Part shown: piece by piece, positions 53,026 to 60,777 of the stretch | How positions within the stretch are numbered: position 1 is the stretch's first letter | Layout: each line of letters opens with the position of its first letter | From: Bacillota bacterium | GTDB lineage: Bacteria > Bacillota > Clostridia > Lachnospirales > Lachnospiraceae | Reading direction: 5' to 3' | DNA length: 64,000 nucleotides | Assembly: GCA_023386815.1 (NCBI GenBank) | Contig: JAEWIZ010000005.1 | Span: 62,001 to 126,000 of the forward strand | Translations under genes and position numbers: made by a program | The notes under the pieces: generated by a model | What the model saw: the letters and a program-made list of their open reading frames with translations, nothing else | The model's database searches: none | Told to the model about the DNA's origin: nothing

Positions 53026-53718
53026 ATGAAAAGAGGAAAGAAATATACAGACGTTGCAAAAACGATTGACAGATCCGTTCAATACGATGCAACTGAAGCT
53101 ATCAGCTTAGTAAAAAAAGCAGCGGTAGCAAAATTTGATGAGACAATCGAAGCACACATCAGACTTGGTGTTGACGGTCGTCATGCAGATCAGCAGGTTC
53201 GTGGTGCGGTAGTATTACCTCACGGAACTGGTAAAACTGTACGTGTACTTGTATTTGCAAAAGGTGAAAAGGCAAACGAAGCTTTAGCAGCTGGTGCAGA
53301 TTTTGTTGGTGCAGATGATTTAATCCCTAAGATCCAGAATGAAAACTGGTTTGAGTTCGATGTAGTTGTTGCTACACCAGACATGATGGGTGTTGTTGGT
53401 CGTTTAGGTCGTGTTCTTGGTCCTAAGGGATTAATGCCAAACCCTAAAGCAGGTACTGTAACTATGGATGTTACAAAGGCTGTTGCTGATATCAAGGCTG
53501 GTAAGATCGAGTACAGATTGGACAAGACAAACATCATTCACGTTCCACTTGGTAAGGCTTCCTTTACTGAGGAAATGTTAAATGATAACTTCCAGACCTT
53601 AATCGGTGCTGTTGTAAAGGCTAAGCCATCCGCAGCAAAGGGTCAGTATTTAAAGAGCGTTACATTAGCATCCACAATGGGTCCTGGTGTAAAGCTTAAC
53701 ACAGCTAAATTAGGCTAA
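53026..53718 (+). CDS. rplA: Ribosomal protein L1
   Basis: This is a large-subunit L1-stalk protein and translational repressor, 230 residues. Conserved segments are MKRGKKYTDVAKTIDRSVQYDATEAISLVKK, GVVGRLGRVLGPKGLMPNPKAGTVT and KAKPSAAKGQYLKSVTLASTMGPGV. AGGAGGT lies 8 bp upstream. It ends the rplKA unit. The L10 leader and promoter follow. Confidence 0.98.
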   Translation: MKRGKKYTDVAKTIDRSVQYDATEAISLVKKAAVAKFDETIEAHIRLGVDGRHADQQVRGAVVLPHGTGKTVRVLVFAKGEKANEALAAGADFVGADDLIPKIQNENWFEFDVVVATPDMMGVVGRLGRVLGPKGLMPNPKAGTVTMDVTKAVADIKAGKIEYRLDKTNIIHVPLGKASFTEEMLNDNFQTLIGAVVKAKPSAAKGQYLKSVTLASTMGPGVKLNTAKLG

Positions 53719-53841
53719 TATATATAATGATACAAGTGGATCGGCTTGCCGATTCACTTGTATTAATCTAAAGTGTACCGGCATCATGGTTCACTGATAG
53801 AACTTCTGAAATAAACAACTTAAATTCATAAGAAAAAATAG

Positions 53842-53871
53842 TTGACATGCCATTCGCAGTCATGCTATAAT
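53842..53871 (+). promoter_or_regulatory. Promoter of the rplJL operon
   Basis: TTGACA at 53842-53847 and TATAAT at 53866-53871 are separated by 18 bp. The -10 is preceded by TGC, an extended -10 motif. Confidence 0.82.
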
Positions 53872-53883
53872 GTCACTTGTGAA

Positions 53884-54010
53884 TAAAACTGCCGAAGACA
53901 GTAGGTGCCGTAAGGCGTAAGGTGAAACCACCTACCGAGGAAAGTTAATTTAATCTGAATTGATTTTATTGACCTCTCCATGCTTTGGCAGGATGAGGCT
54001 TTTTTTGTAT
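53884..54010 (+). ncRNA. Ribosomal protein L10 leader (autoregulatory RNA)
   Basis: The stem GTAGGTG (53901-53907) with CACCTAC (53929-53935), and the AGGCGTAAGGTGAAA core, match the L10-L12 binding leader known in Firmicutes. It is followed by the hairpin at 53973-54006. The leader represses rplJL when free L10-L12 is in excess. Confidence 0.85.
53973..54006 (+). terminator. Attenuator in the L10 leader
   Basis: CCTCTCC pairs with GGATGAGG, with one bulged T, and is followed by a seven-T tract. It lies between the L10-binding stem and rplJ and would act as the regulated terminator. Confidence 0.75.
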
Positions 54011-54100
54011 CTTACAGAACCGTTTCGGTTGTCTGATACAAGATAGAAAGATTGCCGGTGATCCTGCAGTCATATAAAAGAAATAAGGAGGTGTACGTAA

Positions 54101-54586
54101 ATGGCAAAAGTTGAATTAAAGCAACCAATCGTAGAAGAAATCAAAGGCTACGTTGCAAACGCACAAGCTGCTGTTTTAGTTGACTACCGTGGACTAACTG
54201 TTGCTCAGGATACTGAGCTTCGTAAGAAGTTAAGAGAAGCTGGTGTTGTATACAAGGTATATAAGAACACAATGCTTAACTTTGCTTTCAAAGGATCTGA
54301 CTTTGAATCATTAGCAAATGATTTAAACGGACCTTCTGCTATCGCTTTTGGTATGGAGGATGCAACTGCTCCTGCTAGAATCATAGCTGAATGCGCAAAG
54401 ACAATGCCTAAGTTAGAATTTAAAGCAGGTGTTGTTGCAGGAACTTACTATGATGCAAAGGGAATGCAAATTATTGCAACTATTCCTTCCAGAGAAGTTC
54501 TTATTTCCAAGTTACTTGGAAGCTTACAGTCACCAATTACAAATCTTGCTCGTGTACTTAATCAGATCGCAGAGAAGCAGGCGTAA
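54101..54586 (+). CDS. rplJ: Ribosomal protein L10
   Basis: This stalk-base protein anchors L7/L12 dimers and is 161 residues. The N-terminal rRNA-binding part includes AAVLVDYRGLTVAQDTELRKKLREAGVVYKVYKNTML, and the C-terminal helix ends NLARVLNQIAEKQA. AAGGAGGTG lies 7 bp upstream. It is preceded by the L10 leader and followed by rplL 44 bp on. Confidence 0.98.
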   Translation: MAKVELKQPIVEEIKGYVANAQAAVLVDYRGLTVAQDTELRKKLREAGVVYKVYKNTMLNFAFKGSDFESLANDLNGPSAIAFGMEDATAPARIIAECAKTMPKLEFKAGVVAGTYYDAKGMQIIATIPSREVLISKLLGSLQSPITNLARVLNQIAEKQA

Positions 54587-54630
54587 TTAAGAAGCAAAAT
54601 GAAAAAATATATCAATGGAGGTAAATTTAA

Positions 54631-54990
54631 ATGACAACTCAAGATTTTATCGAGGCAATTAAAGGCCTTACCGTATTAGAATTAAATGAATTAGTAAAAG
54701 CATGTGAAGAAGAATTCGGTGTATCCGCAGCAGCAGGTGTTGTAGTAGCAGCTGGTCCTGCAGCAGTTGAAGAAGAGAAGACAGAATTCAACGTAGAGTT
54801 AACTGAAGCTGGCCCTAACAAAGTTAAGGTTATCAAGGTTGTACGTGAAGTAACTGGCTTAGGCTTAAAAGAAGCTAAAGATCTTGTTGATGGTGCTCCT
54901 AAGGTTGTTAAGGAAGGCGCAAACAAGGCAGAAGCTGATGATCTTAAGGCTAAATTAGAAGCAGAAGGCGCTAAAGTAACTTTAAAATAA
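54631..54990 (+). CDS. rplL: Ribosomal protein L7/L12
   Basis: This stalk protein of 119 residues recruits translation factors. The N-terminal dimerisation helix, the Ala/Val-rich hinge (VSAAAGVVVAAGPAAVEEE) and the C-terminal KVIKVVREVTGLGLKEAKDLVDGAPK are all present. GGAGGT lies 9 bp before the ATG. A strong terminator follows directly, so rpoBC do not depend on readthrough alone. Confidence 0.98.
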   Translation: MTTQDFIEAIKGLTVLELNELVKACEEEFGVSAAAGVVVAAGPAAVEEEKTEFNVELTEAGPNKVKVIKVVREVTGLGLKEAKDLVDGAPKVVKEGANKAEADDLKAKLEAEGAKVTLK

Positions 54991-55003
54991 GTTATGCTAA
55001 TAG

Positions 55004-55032
55004 AAATCCGCTCGAAAGAGCGGATTTTTTTT
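55004..55032 (+). terminator. Rho-independent terminator after rplL
   Basis: A perfect 10-bp stem (AAATCCGCTC with GAGCGGATTT) has a GAAA tetraloop and eight T residues. Confidence 0.95.
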
Positions 55033-55097
55033 ATATAGTAATGATATAATTTGCCAAAGGGTAAAAGGACGAAGTGTAAATAAATTTGAATAGAAAG

Positions 55098-55133
55098 ATA
55101 TCATCATAATAAATCATATCATCATAATAAATC
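55098..55133. repeat. Tandem repeat, two 18-bp copies
   Basis: ATATCATCATAATAAATC is repeated exactly at 55098-55115 and 55116-55133, and a partial third copy follows. It lies in the gap after the rplL terminator. Confidence 0.85.
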
Positions 55134-55289
55134 ATATCATATAGCTGATTTTCATACTGAAGTGTATGATTAATATTTTGAATTATTTTGAAAGATATCA
55201 ATTAGCTATAAAAACTTTAGGAAAAGCTATGTTCCTCCTGAGCCTTATGGTACAATGTGGATATTAGGTGCAGGGAGTGGGAGGATAAC

Positions 55290-56051
55290 ATGGGAAAGAG
55301 TAAAATTTTAAAAATACTAATTGGAGTAGTGACATTAATCTTTTTCGCTCTAATATTGAGCGTAATTAATGGATTTTTTGGGAATCCGCTATCAGCCACA
55401 ATTGCAACCCATAGAATACGCGCTTATGTGAATGAAACATATCCTAATATGGATTTAGAAATATCCAGGGCAAAGTATAATTTTAAGTTTTCCAAATACT
55501 ATTCCAAAGTGGAATCAAACACAAGTCAAGATACTAATTTTTCGGTAAGCTGGACTAAGGGTAATATAAATGATGATTATGAATATGAAGTGAAAAATCA
55601 CTTTACAACCTATCGCAGGTTGCAGGATGAGCTGGATCATACAGTAGAAGAAATCCTTGAGAGAGAGTTTCCATATGATACATCAATTGAATTTATGGAC
55701 TTTAGTAAAGATAGTGATTTTAGCTTATTACAGATGGATATGAAAATGGACGCGTCTAATCCACCACTTCCAACAACATTAACAGTTTATATTTTAAGTA
55801 AAGATATTAATTATGATATTCTTATTGAACGTATAAGGGAATTGAATAATATCATGGATAAGAATGAAATTCATGTAGATTTTTATTCTGTTGTTTTGGA
55901 ACAACCGCTGATAGAAGAAGAAGAGAAGTCGGCACAAGATGGGGAGAGACTTTATCTATATGATTTTCCGGCTGAGAATGTTCAGAAACAGGATCTAATT
56001 GGCTTGATTAAACAGCATCAATCTGACTGGGAAGAAAGCCATACGAAATAA
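55290..56051 (+). CDS. Hypothetical membrane-anchored protein between rplL and rpoB
   Basis: The 253-residue protein has an N-terminal transmembrane helix (ILIGVVTLIFFALILSVINGFF) and an extracellular-looking domain rich in acidic residues and Tyr. It includes HRIRAYVNETYPNMDLEISRAKYNFKFSKYYSKVES, a pattern like the YfjL-type domain. I set the start at ATG 55290, about 6 bp after GGGAGG. Its place between rplL and rpoB is unusual, since these genes normally adjoin. It has its own terminator. The function is unknown. Confidence 0.8.
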   Translation: MGKSKILKILIGVVTLIFFALILSVINGFFGNPLSATIATHRIRAYVNETYPNMDLEISRAKYNFKFSKYYSKVESNTSQDTNFSVSWTKGNINDDYEYEVKNHFTTYRRLQDELDHTVEEILEREFPYDTSIEFMDFSKDSDFSLLQMDMKMDASNPPLPTTLTVYILSKDINYDILIERIRELNNIMDKNEIHVDFYSVVLEQPLIEEEEKSAQDGERLYLYDFPAENVQKQDLIGLIKQHQSDWEESHTK

Positions 56052-56076
56052 TATAAGTAGACTTATTATATATAAT

Positions 56077-56125
56077 AGACGCCCATGATTGGATAACTTT
56101 TTCATGAAATGGGCGTCTTTGTTTT
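56077..56125 (+). terminator. Rho-independent terminator after the membrane protein gene
   Basis: AGACGCCCAT (56077-56086) pairs with ATGGGCGTCT (56109-56118), with an inner CATGA/TCATG. TTTGTTTTT follows. Confidence 0.88.
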
Positions 56126-56379
56126 TGTCAGCCTTTTCTTGATGTATAAGTTCTTTAATTTATACTAAAAAAACCACATTTAACCGTCTTCACCAGGGAA
56201 TTTTGGGAAACAATTAAATATGGTTATTAAGTAAATTTGAAATTACTGTTTTGTAAACTATAAACTTACATTAAAGAATTCCCTACCTAAGGACTTCAAT
56301 TTGATATAAAATACCAGCAGATAAAATCATTATTGTGCATATTGTTTGAATAAAATGAAAAAACTCAATAAAAATTGAG

Positions 56380-56408
56380 TTGACAGTTGAAAAGAAGTAT
56401 GATAGTAT
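56380..56408 (+). promoter_or_regulatory. Promoter of rpoBC
   Basis: TTGACA at 56380-56385 and TAGTAT at 56403-56408 are separated by 17 bp. Confidence 0.78.
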
Positions 56409-56589
56409 GAAAGATGCACTATTGTGGTGCTGTATGCCTATTACATATATATTATAGCATATATGTTTCTAAAAGAAAAGAGTTTTTTATTCCTTATAAA
56501 TGAATTGATTACCAAGGTGATTTCTGGTATAGGAAAATCCGTCCTAACGTACGGATAGATTTGTTTTTGCAAACGAATTATCCTATTTC

Positions 56590-56643
56590 ACAAACGGAAA
56601 AATCTACGGTTACAAACGGAAAATTCATATAACAAATGGATTC
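56590..56643 (+). repeat. Three ~21-bp-spaced repeats in the rpoB leader
   Basis: ACAAACGGAAAA occurs exactly at 56590-56601 and 56612-56623, and a diverged copy ACAAATGGATTC at 56632-56643. A weaker CAAACGAATTATCC lies at 56570, giving a 20-22 bp period. Confidence 0.65.
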
Positions 56644-56739
56644 AAGTTTTCTATTTATTTATAAGAATAAGGTGAGTTGTTTACTGATTCATCTTATGCA
56701 AGAATTAAACTTATAAAATTTCAAGGGGTGAAAACGTCA

Positions 56740-59700
56740 ATGGACAAGAACAGAATGCATCCAATTAAAGTTGGTAATAACGTTAGAATGAGTTACTCCA
56801 AACAAAAGGAAGTCCTGGAGATGCCCAATCTCATTGAAGTACAGAAGGATTCCTATCAGTGGTTTTTAGACGAGGGACTCAAAGAAGTATTTGATGATAT
56901 TTCTCCAATAGCTGATTACAGTGGACATTTGAGTTTGGAATTCGTAGACTTTACATTATGTGAAGATGACATCAAATATACTATAGAAGAATGTAAAGAA
57001 AGAGATGCTACCTATGCAGCTCCTTTGAAGGTTAAAGTAAGACTCCATAACAAAGAAAATAACGAGATCAATGAACATGATATTTTCATGGGCGATCTGC
57101 CGTTAATGACCGAAACTGGTACCTTTGTTATCAACGGTGCAGAAAGAGTTATTGTAAGTCAGTTAGTACGTTCCCCTGGTATTTATTATGCAATAGATCA
57201 TGACAAAATCGGTAAGAGATTATTCTCCTCTACCGTAATTCCAAATAGAGGTGCGTGGTTGGAGTACGAAACTGATTCCAACGATGTTTTTTACGTACGC
57301 GTTGACCGTAACAGAAAGGTTCCGATTACTACCTTTGTAAGAGCGTTAGGTTATGGTACCAATGAGGAAATCAAGCAGTTGTTTGGTGAGGAACCAAAGA
57401 TTCTTGCTTCCTTAGCAAAAGATCCAAGTACTTCCAAAGATCCTACCGGCAGCTATCAGGACGGTTTATTAGAGCTGTACAAAAAGCTTCGTCCAGGTGA
57501 GCCTTTGGCTGTAGAAAATGCAGAGTCCTTATTAAATAGTATGTTCTTTGATGCAAGAAGATATGACCTTGCGAAGGTCGGAAGATATAAATTTAATAAG
57601 AAGCTTCATATGCGTAACAGAATCGTTGGCTTTGTACTTGCTGAAGATGTTGTTGATGAATCTACCGGTGAGATTATTGCAGCCGCAGGTACTCAGGTGA
57701 CTGATAAGATTGCCAGACAGATTCAGAACGTAGCAGTGCCATTTGTTATGGTACAAGCGGAAGAGCGTAATGTAAAGGTTCTTTCTAATATGATGGTTGA
57801 TCTGTCTTACTATGTGGATATTGATAGAAGAGAGCTTGGTATTAGTGAAGATGTATACTATCCGGTTCTGAAAAATATTCTGGCAGACAATCCAAGTAAA
57901 GAAGATCTTAAAGAAGCGATTAAGAAGAATATCAATGAGCTGATTCCGAAGCACATTACCAAGGAAGACATCATTGCTTCTATTAACTATAATATCCATT
58001 TAGAATATGGTATTGGTAATAACGACGATATCGACCACTTGGGTAACAGAAGAATCAGAGCGGTAGGTGAGTTGTTACAGAACCAGTATCGTATCGGTTT
58101 ATCCAGAATGGAACGTGTTGTTCGTGAAAGAATGACAACGCAGGATTTAGAAGGCATCAGCCCTCAATCCTTAATAAATATTAAACCGGTTACCGCTGCG
58201 GTTAAGGAATTCTTCGGAAGCTCCCAGCTGTCCCAGTTCATGGATCAGCACAACCCTCTTGGTGAATTAACACATAAGAGACGTTTGTCCGCACTTGGTC
58301 CTGGTGGTTTGTCCCGTGATAGAGCCGGTTTCGAGGTTCGAGACGTTCACTATTCCCACTACGGAAGAATGTGTCCGATTGAGACTCCTGAAGGTCCTAA
58401 CATCGGTCTGATCAACTCCCTTGCTACCTATGCAAGAATTAATGAGTATGGATTTATTGAGGCACCTTATCGTAAATGCGATAGAACAGACCCGATGAAT
58501 CCAAGAGTAATCGATGATGTTGTTTATCTGACAGCGGATGAAGAAGATAAATATATTGTAGCACAGGCCAACGAAGAGATCGATGAGAATGGGTACTTTA
58601 TCCATAATAGTATCTCTGGTCGTTATAAAGAGGAGACCTCCCAGTACGAGAAGCACAAGATTGATCTGATGGACGTATCTCCTAAGATGGTATTCTCCGT
58701 GGCTACAGCGTTAATTCCTTTCCTTGAGAATGACGATGCTAACCGTGCCCTCATGGGTGCCAACATGCAGCGTCAGGCAGTTCCTTTGTTAATTACAGAA
58801 GCACCTGCTGTTGGAACAGGTATTGAAGCAAAAGCTGCAATTGACTCCGGTGTTTGTGTAGTTGCTAAAAAATCCGGTGTTGTTGATAAAGTTACAGCAA
58901 AAGAAGTAGTTGTAAAAAATGATGATAATACAAAGACCTCTTACCGCCTGATTAAGTTCTCAAGAAGTAACCAGGGAACCTGTATTAATCAGAGACCAAT
59001 TGTATCCCGCGGGGATAGAATTACAGCTGGTCAGGTAATCGCTGATGGACCTTCTACTTCTAAGGGTGAATTGGCCCTTGGTAAGAATCCTTTAATCGGA
59101 TTTATGACCTGGGAAGGTTATAACTACGAGGATGCTGTATTATTAAGTGAAAGACTGGTGCAGGAAGATGTGTATACTTCCGTGCATATTGAAGAATATG
59201 AAGCAGAATCCCGTGATACTAAGTTAGGACCGGAAGAAATTACAAGAGACGTTCCTGGCGTTGGTGATGATGCGTTAAAGGATCTGGATGAAAGAGGTAT
59301 TATCCGTATCGGTGCTGAGGTTCGTGCCGGAGATATCCTGGTTGGTAAGGTAACACCTAAGGGTGAAACTGAGCTTACCGCTGAAGAGAGACTTCTTAGA
59401 GCAATCTTTGGTGAAAAGGCAAGAGAAGTTCGTGATACCTCCTTACGTGTACCTCACGGTGAATATGGTATTATCGTAGATGCAAAAGTATTTACAAGAG
59501 AAAATGGAGACGAATTATCCCCTGGTGTAAATCAGACCGTGCGTGTTTATATCGCTCAGAAGAGAAAAATCCAGGTTGGTGATAAGATGGCTGGTCGTCA
59601 TGGTAACAAGGGTGTTGTTTCCCGTGTATTACCAGTAGAAGATATGCCATTCCTACCAAACGGTAGAGCACTTGATATCGTTCTTAACCCTCTAGGTGTA

Positions 59701-60702
59701 CCTTCCCGTATGAATATCGGACAGGTACTTGAAATTCACTTGTCCCTTGCTGCAAAAGTACTTGGTGTAGATATCTCCACACCGGTATTTGATGGAGCGA
59801 ACGAGTATGATATTATGGATACCCTGGAAATTGCAAATGCATATGCAAATTCCACCTGGGAAGAATTTGAAGCAAAATATAAAGATACCTTAGATCCAGA
59901 ACTGATGGATTACCTTGAGAAGCATCCTGAGAACAGAGAAGATTGGAAGGGTGTTCCGATTAACCGTGATGGTAAAGTAAGACTTCGTGATGGTAGAACC
60001 GGTGAATATTTTGATGGTTCCGTTACTGTTGGTTTCATGCATTATCTGAAGCTTCACCATTTGGTTGATGATAAGATCCATGCTCGTTCCACAGGACCTT
60101 ACTCCTTAGTAACACAGCAGCCACTTGGTGGTAAAGCACAGTTTGGTGGACAGAGATTCGGTGAGATGGAGGTTTGGGCATTGGAAGCTTACGGTGCTGC
60201 GTATATCCTTCAAGAAATCTTGACCGTAAAATCTGATGATGTTACTGGCCGTGTTAAGACTTATGAGGCGATCATTAAGGGAGAAAATATTTCAGAACCA
60301 GGTATTCCTGAGTCCTTTAAGGTTCTATTAAAAGAGCTTCAATCCTTGGCTCTGGACGTTACAGTTCTCGATGAGAACGGTAATGAGGTGAAGATGACAG
60401 AAAGCATTGACTACGGTGATTCTGACTTGACTCCATTAATTGAAGGCGATAACAATTTCAGATATGATGAAGGCTATGAAGAAGCCGGCTTCACCCAAGC
60501 AAATGTGGAAGATATTGAGACCGATATTTTCGATATTTATGAAGATGAATCCGAAGATATACTGGAAGATGGAATTTATGAAGAAGAGGAAGACTTAGGA
60601 GCAGCAGATGAGCTTGAAACAGAAGAAGACATTTGTCCGAATTGCGGTGCAGTTGTACCGGAAGGAAGTAGTCGCTGCAAAGCTTGTGGAGAAACTTTAT
60701 AA
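56740..60702 (+). CDS. rpoB: DNA-directed RNA polymerase subunit beta, with C-terminal zinc-ribbon tail
   Basis: This is the catalytic beta subunit, 1320 residues from ATG 56740 (AAGGGGTG 9 bp upstream). All conserved regions are present, including the rifampicin region SSQLSQFMDQHNPLGELTHKRRLSALGPGGL, which is wild-type-like. After the normal beta C-terminal segment, from about residue 1225, comes an acidic linker. It ends in CPNCGAVVPEGSSRCKACGETL, with cysteines at 1299, 1302, 1313 and 1316. This zinc-ribbon tail is an addition to the usual bacterial beta. A polymerase-associated role is inferred from linkage only. Confidence 0.97.
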   Translation: MDKNRMHPIKVGNNVRMSYSKQKEVLEMPNLIEVQKDSYQWFLDEGLKEVFDDISPIADYSGHLSLEFVDFTLCEDDIKYTIEECKERDATYAAPLKVKVRLHNKENNEINEHDIFMGDLPLMTETGTFVINGAERVIVSQLVRSPGIYYAIDHDKIGKRLFSSTVIPNRGAWLEYETDSNDVFYVRVDRNRKVPITTFVRALGYGTNEEIKQLFGEEPKILASLAKDPSTSKDPTGSYQDGLLELYKKLRPGEPLAVENAESLLNSMFFDARRYDLAKVGRYKFNKKLHMRNRIVGFVLAEDVVDESTGEIIAAAGTQVTDKIARQIQNVAVPFVMVQAEERNVKVLSNMMVDLSYYVDIDRRELGISEDVYYPVLKNILADNPSKEDLKEAIKKNINELIPKHITKEDIIASINYNIHLEYGIGNNDDIDHLGNRRIRAVGELLQNQYRIGLSRMERVVRERMTTQDLEGISPQSLINIKPVTAAVKEFFGSSQLSQFMDQHNPLGELTHKRRLSALGPGGLSRDRAGFEVRDVHYSHYGRMCPIETPEGPNIGLINSLATYARINEYGFIEAPYRKCDRTDPMNPRVIDDVVYLTADEEDKYIVAQANEEIDENGYFIHNSISGRYKEETSQYEKHKIDLMDVSPKMVFSVATALIPFLENDDANRALMGANMQRQAVPLLITEAPAVGTGIEAKAAIDSGVCVVAKKSGVVDKVTAKEVVVKNDDNTKTSYRLIKFSRSNQGTCINQRPIVSRGDRITAGQVIADGPSTSKGELALGKNPLIGFMTWEGYNYEDAVLLSERLVQEDVYTSVHIEEYEAESRDTKLGPEEITRDVPGVGDDALKDLDERGIIRIGAEVRAGDILVGKVTPKGETELTAEERLLRAIFGEKAREVRDTSLRVPHGEYGIIVDAKVFTRENGDELSPGVNQTVRVYIAQKRKIQVGDKMAGRHGNKGVVSRVLPVEDMPFLPNGRALDIVLNPLGVPSRMNIGQVLEIHLSLAAKVLGVDISTPVFDGANEYDIMDTLEIANAYANSTWEEFEAKYKDTLDPELMDYLEKHPENREDWKGVPINRDGKVRLRDGRTGEYFDGSVTVGFMHYLKLHHLVDDKIHARSTGPYSLVTQQPLGGKAQFGGQRFGEMEVWALEAYGAAYILQEILTVKSDDVTGRVKTYEAIIKGENISEPGIPESFKVLLKELQSLALDVTVLDENGNEVKMTESIDYGDSDLTPLIEGDNNFRYDEGYEEAGFTQANVEDIETDIFDIYEDESEDILEDGIYEEEEDLGAADELETEEDICPNCGAVVPEGSSRCKACGETL

Positions 60703-60777
60703 TTTGAAGTTGATTCCTAGTAAGTATTCGAATTCCTAATCTGCATAAACATGATCAAACGAAGGGAGAGCCAAAGG

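Larger units (their letters stand above)
56052..56739 (+). other. Long rpoB leader region
   Basis: These 688 bp hold the terminator of the upstream gene, the promoter at 56380-56408, a small hairpin at 56537-56556 (ATCCGT with ACGGAT), and a repeat array at 56590-56643. The rpoB transcript therefore has a leader of about 330 nt. No ORF is evident. Confidence 0.65.

Noticed and set aside
56590..56643. Possible short CRISPR array before rpoB
   Set aside because: Only three 12-bp units with 8-10 bp between them, inside a leader with a strong promoter upstream.
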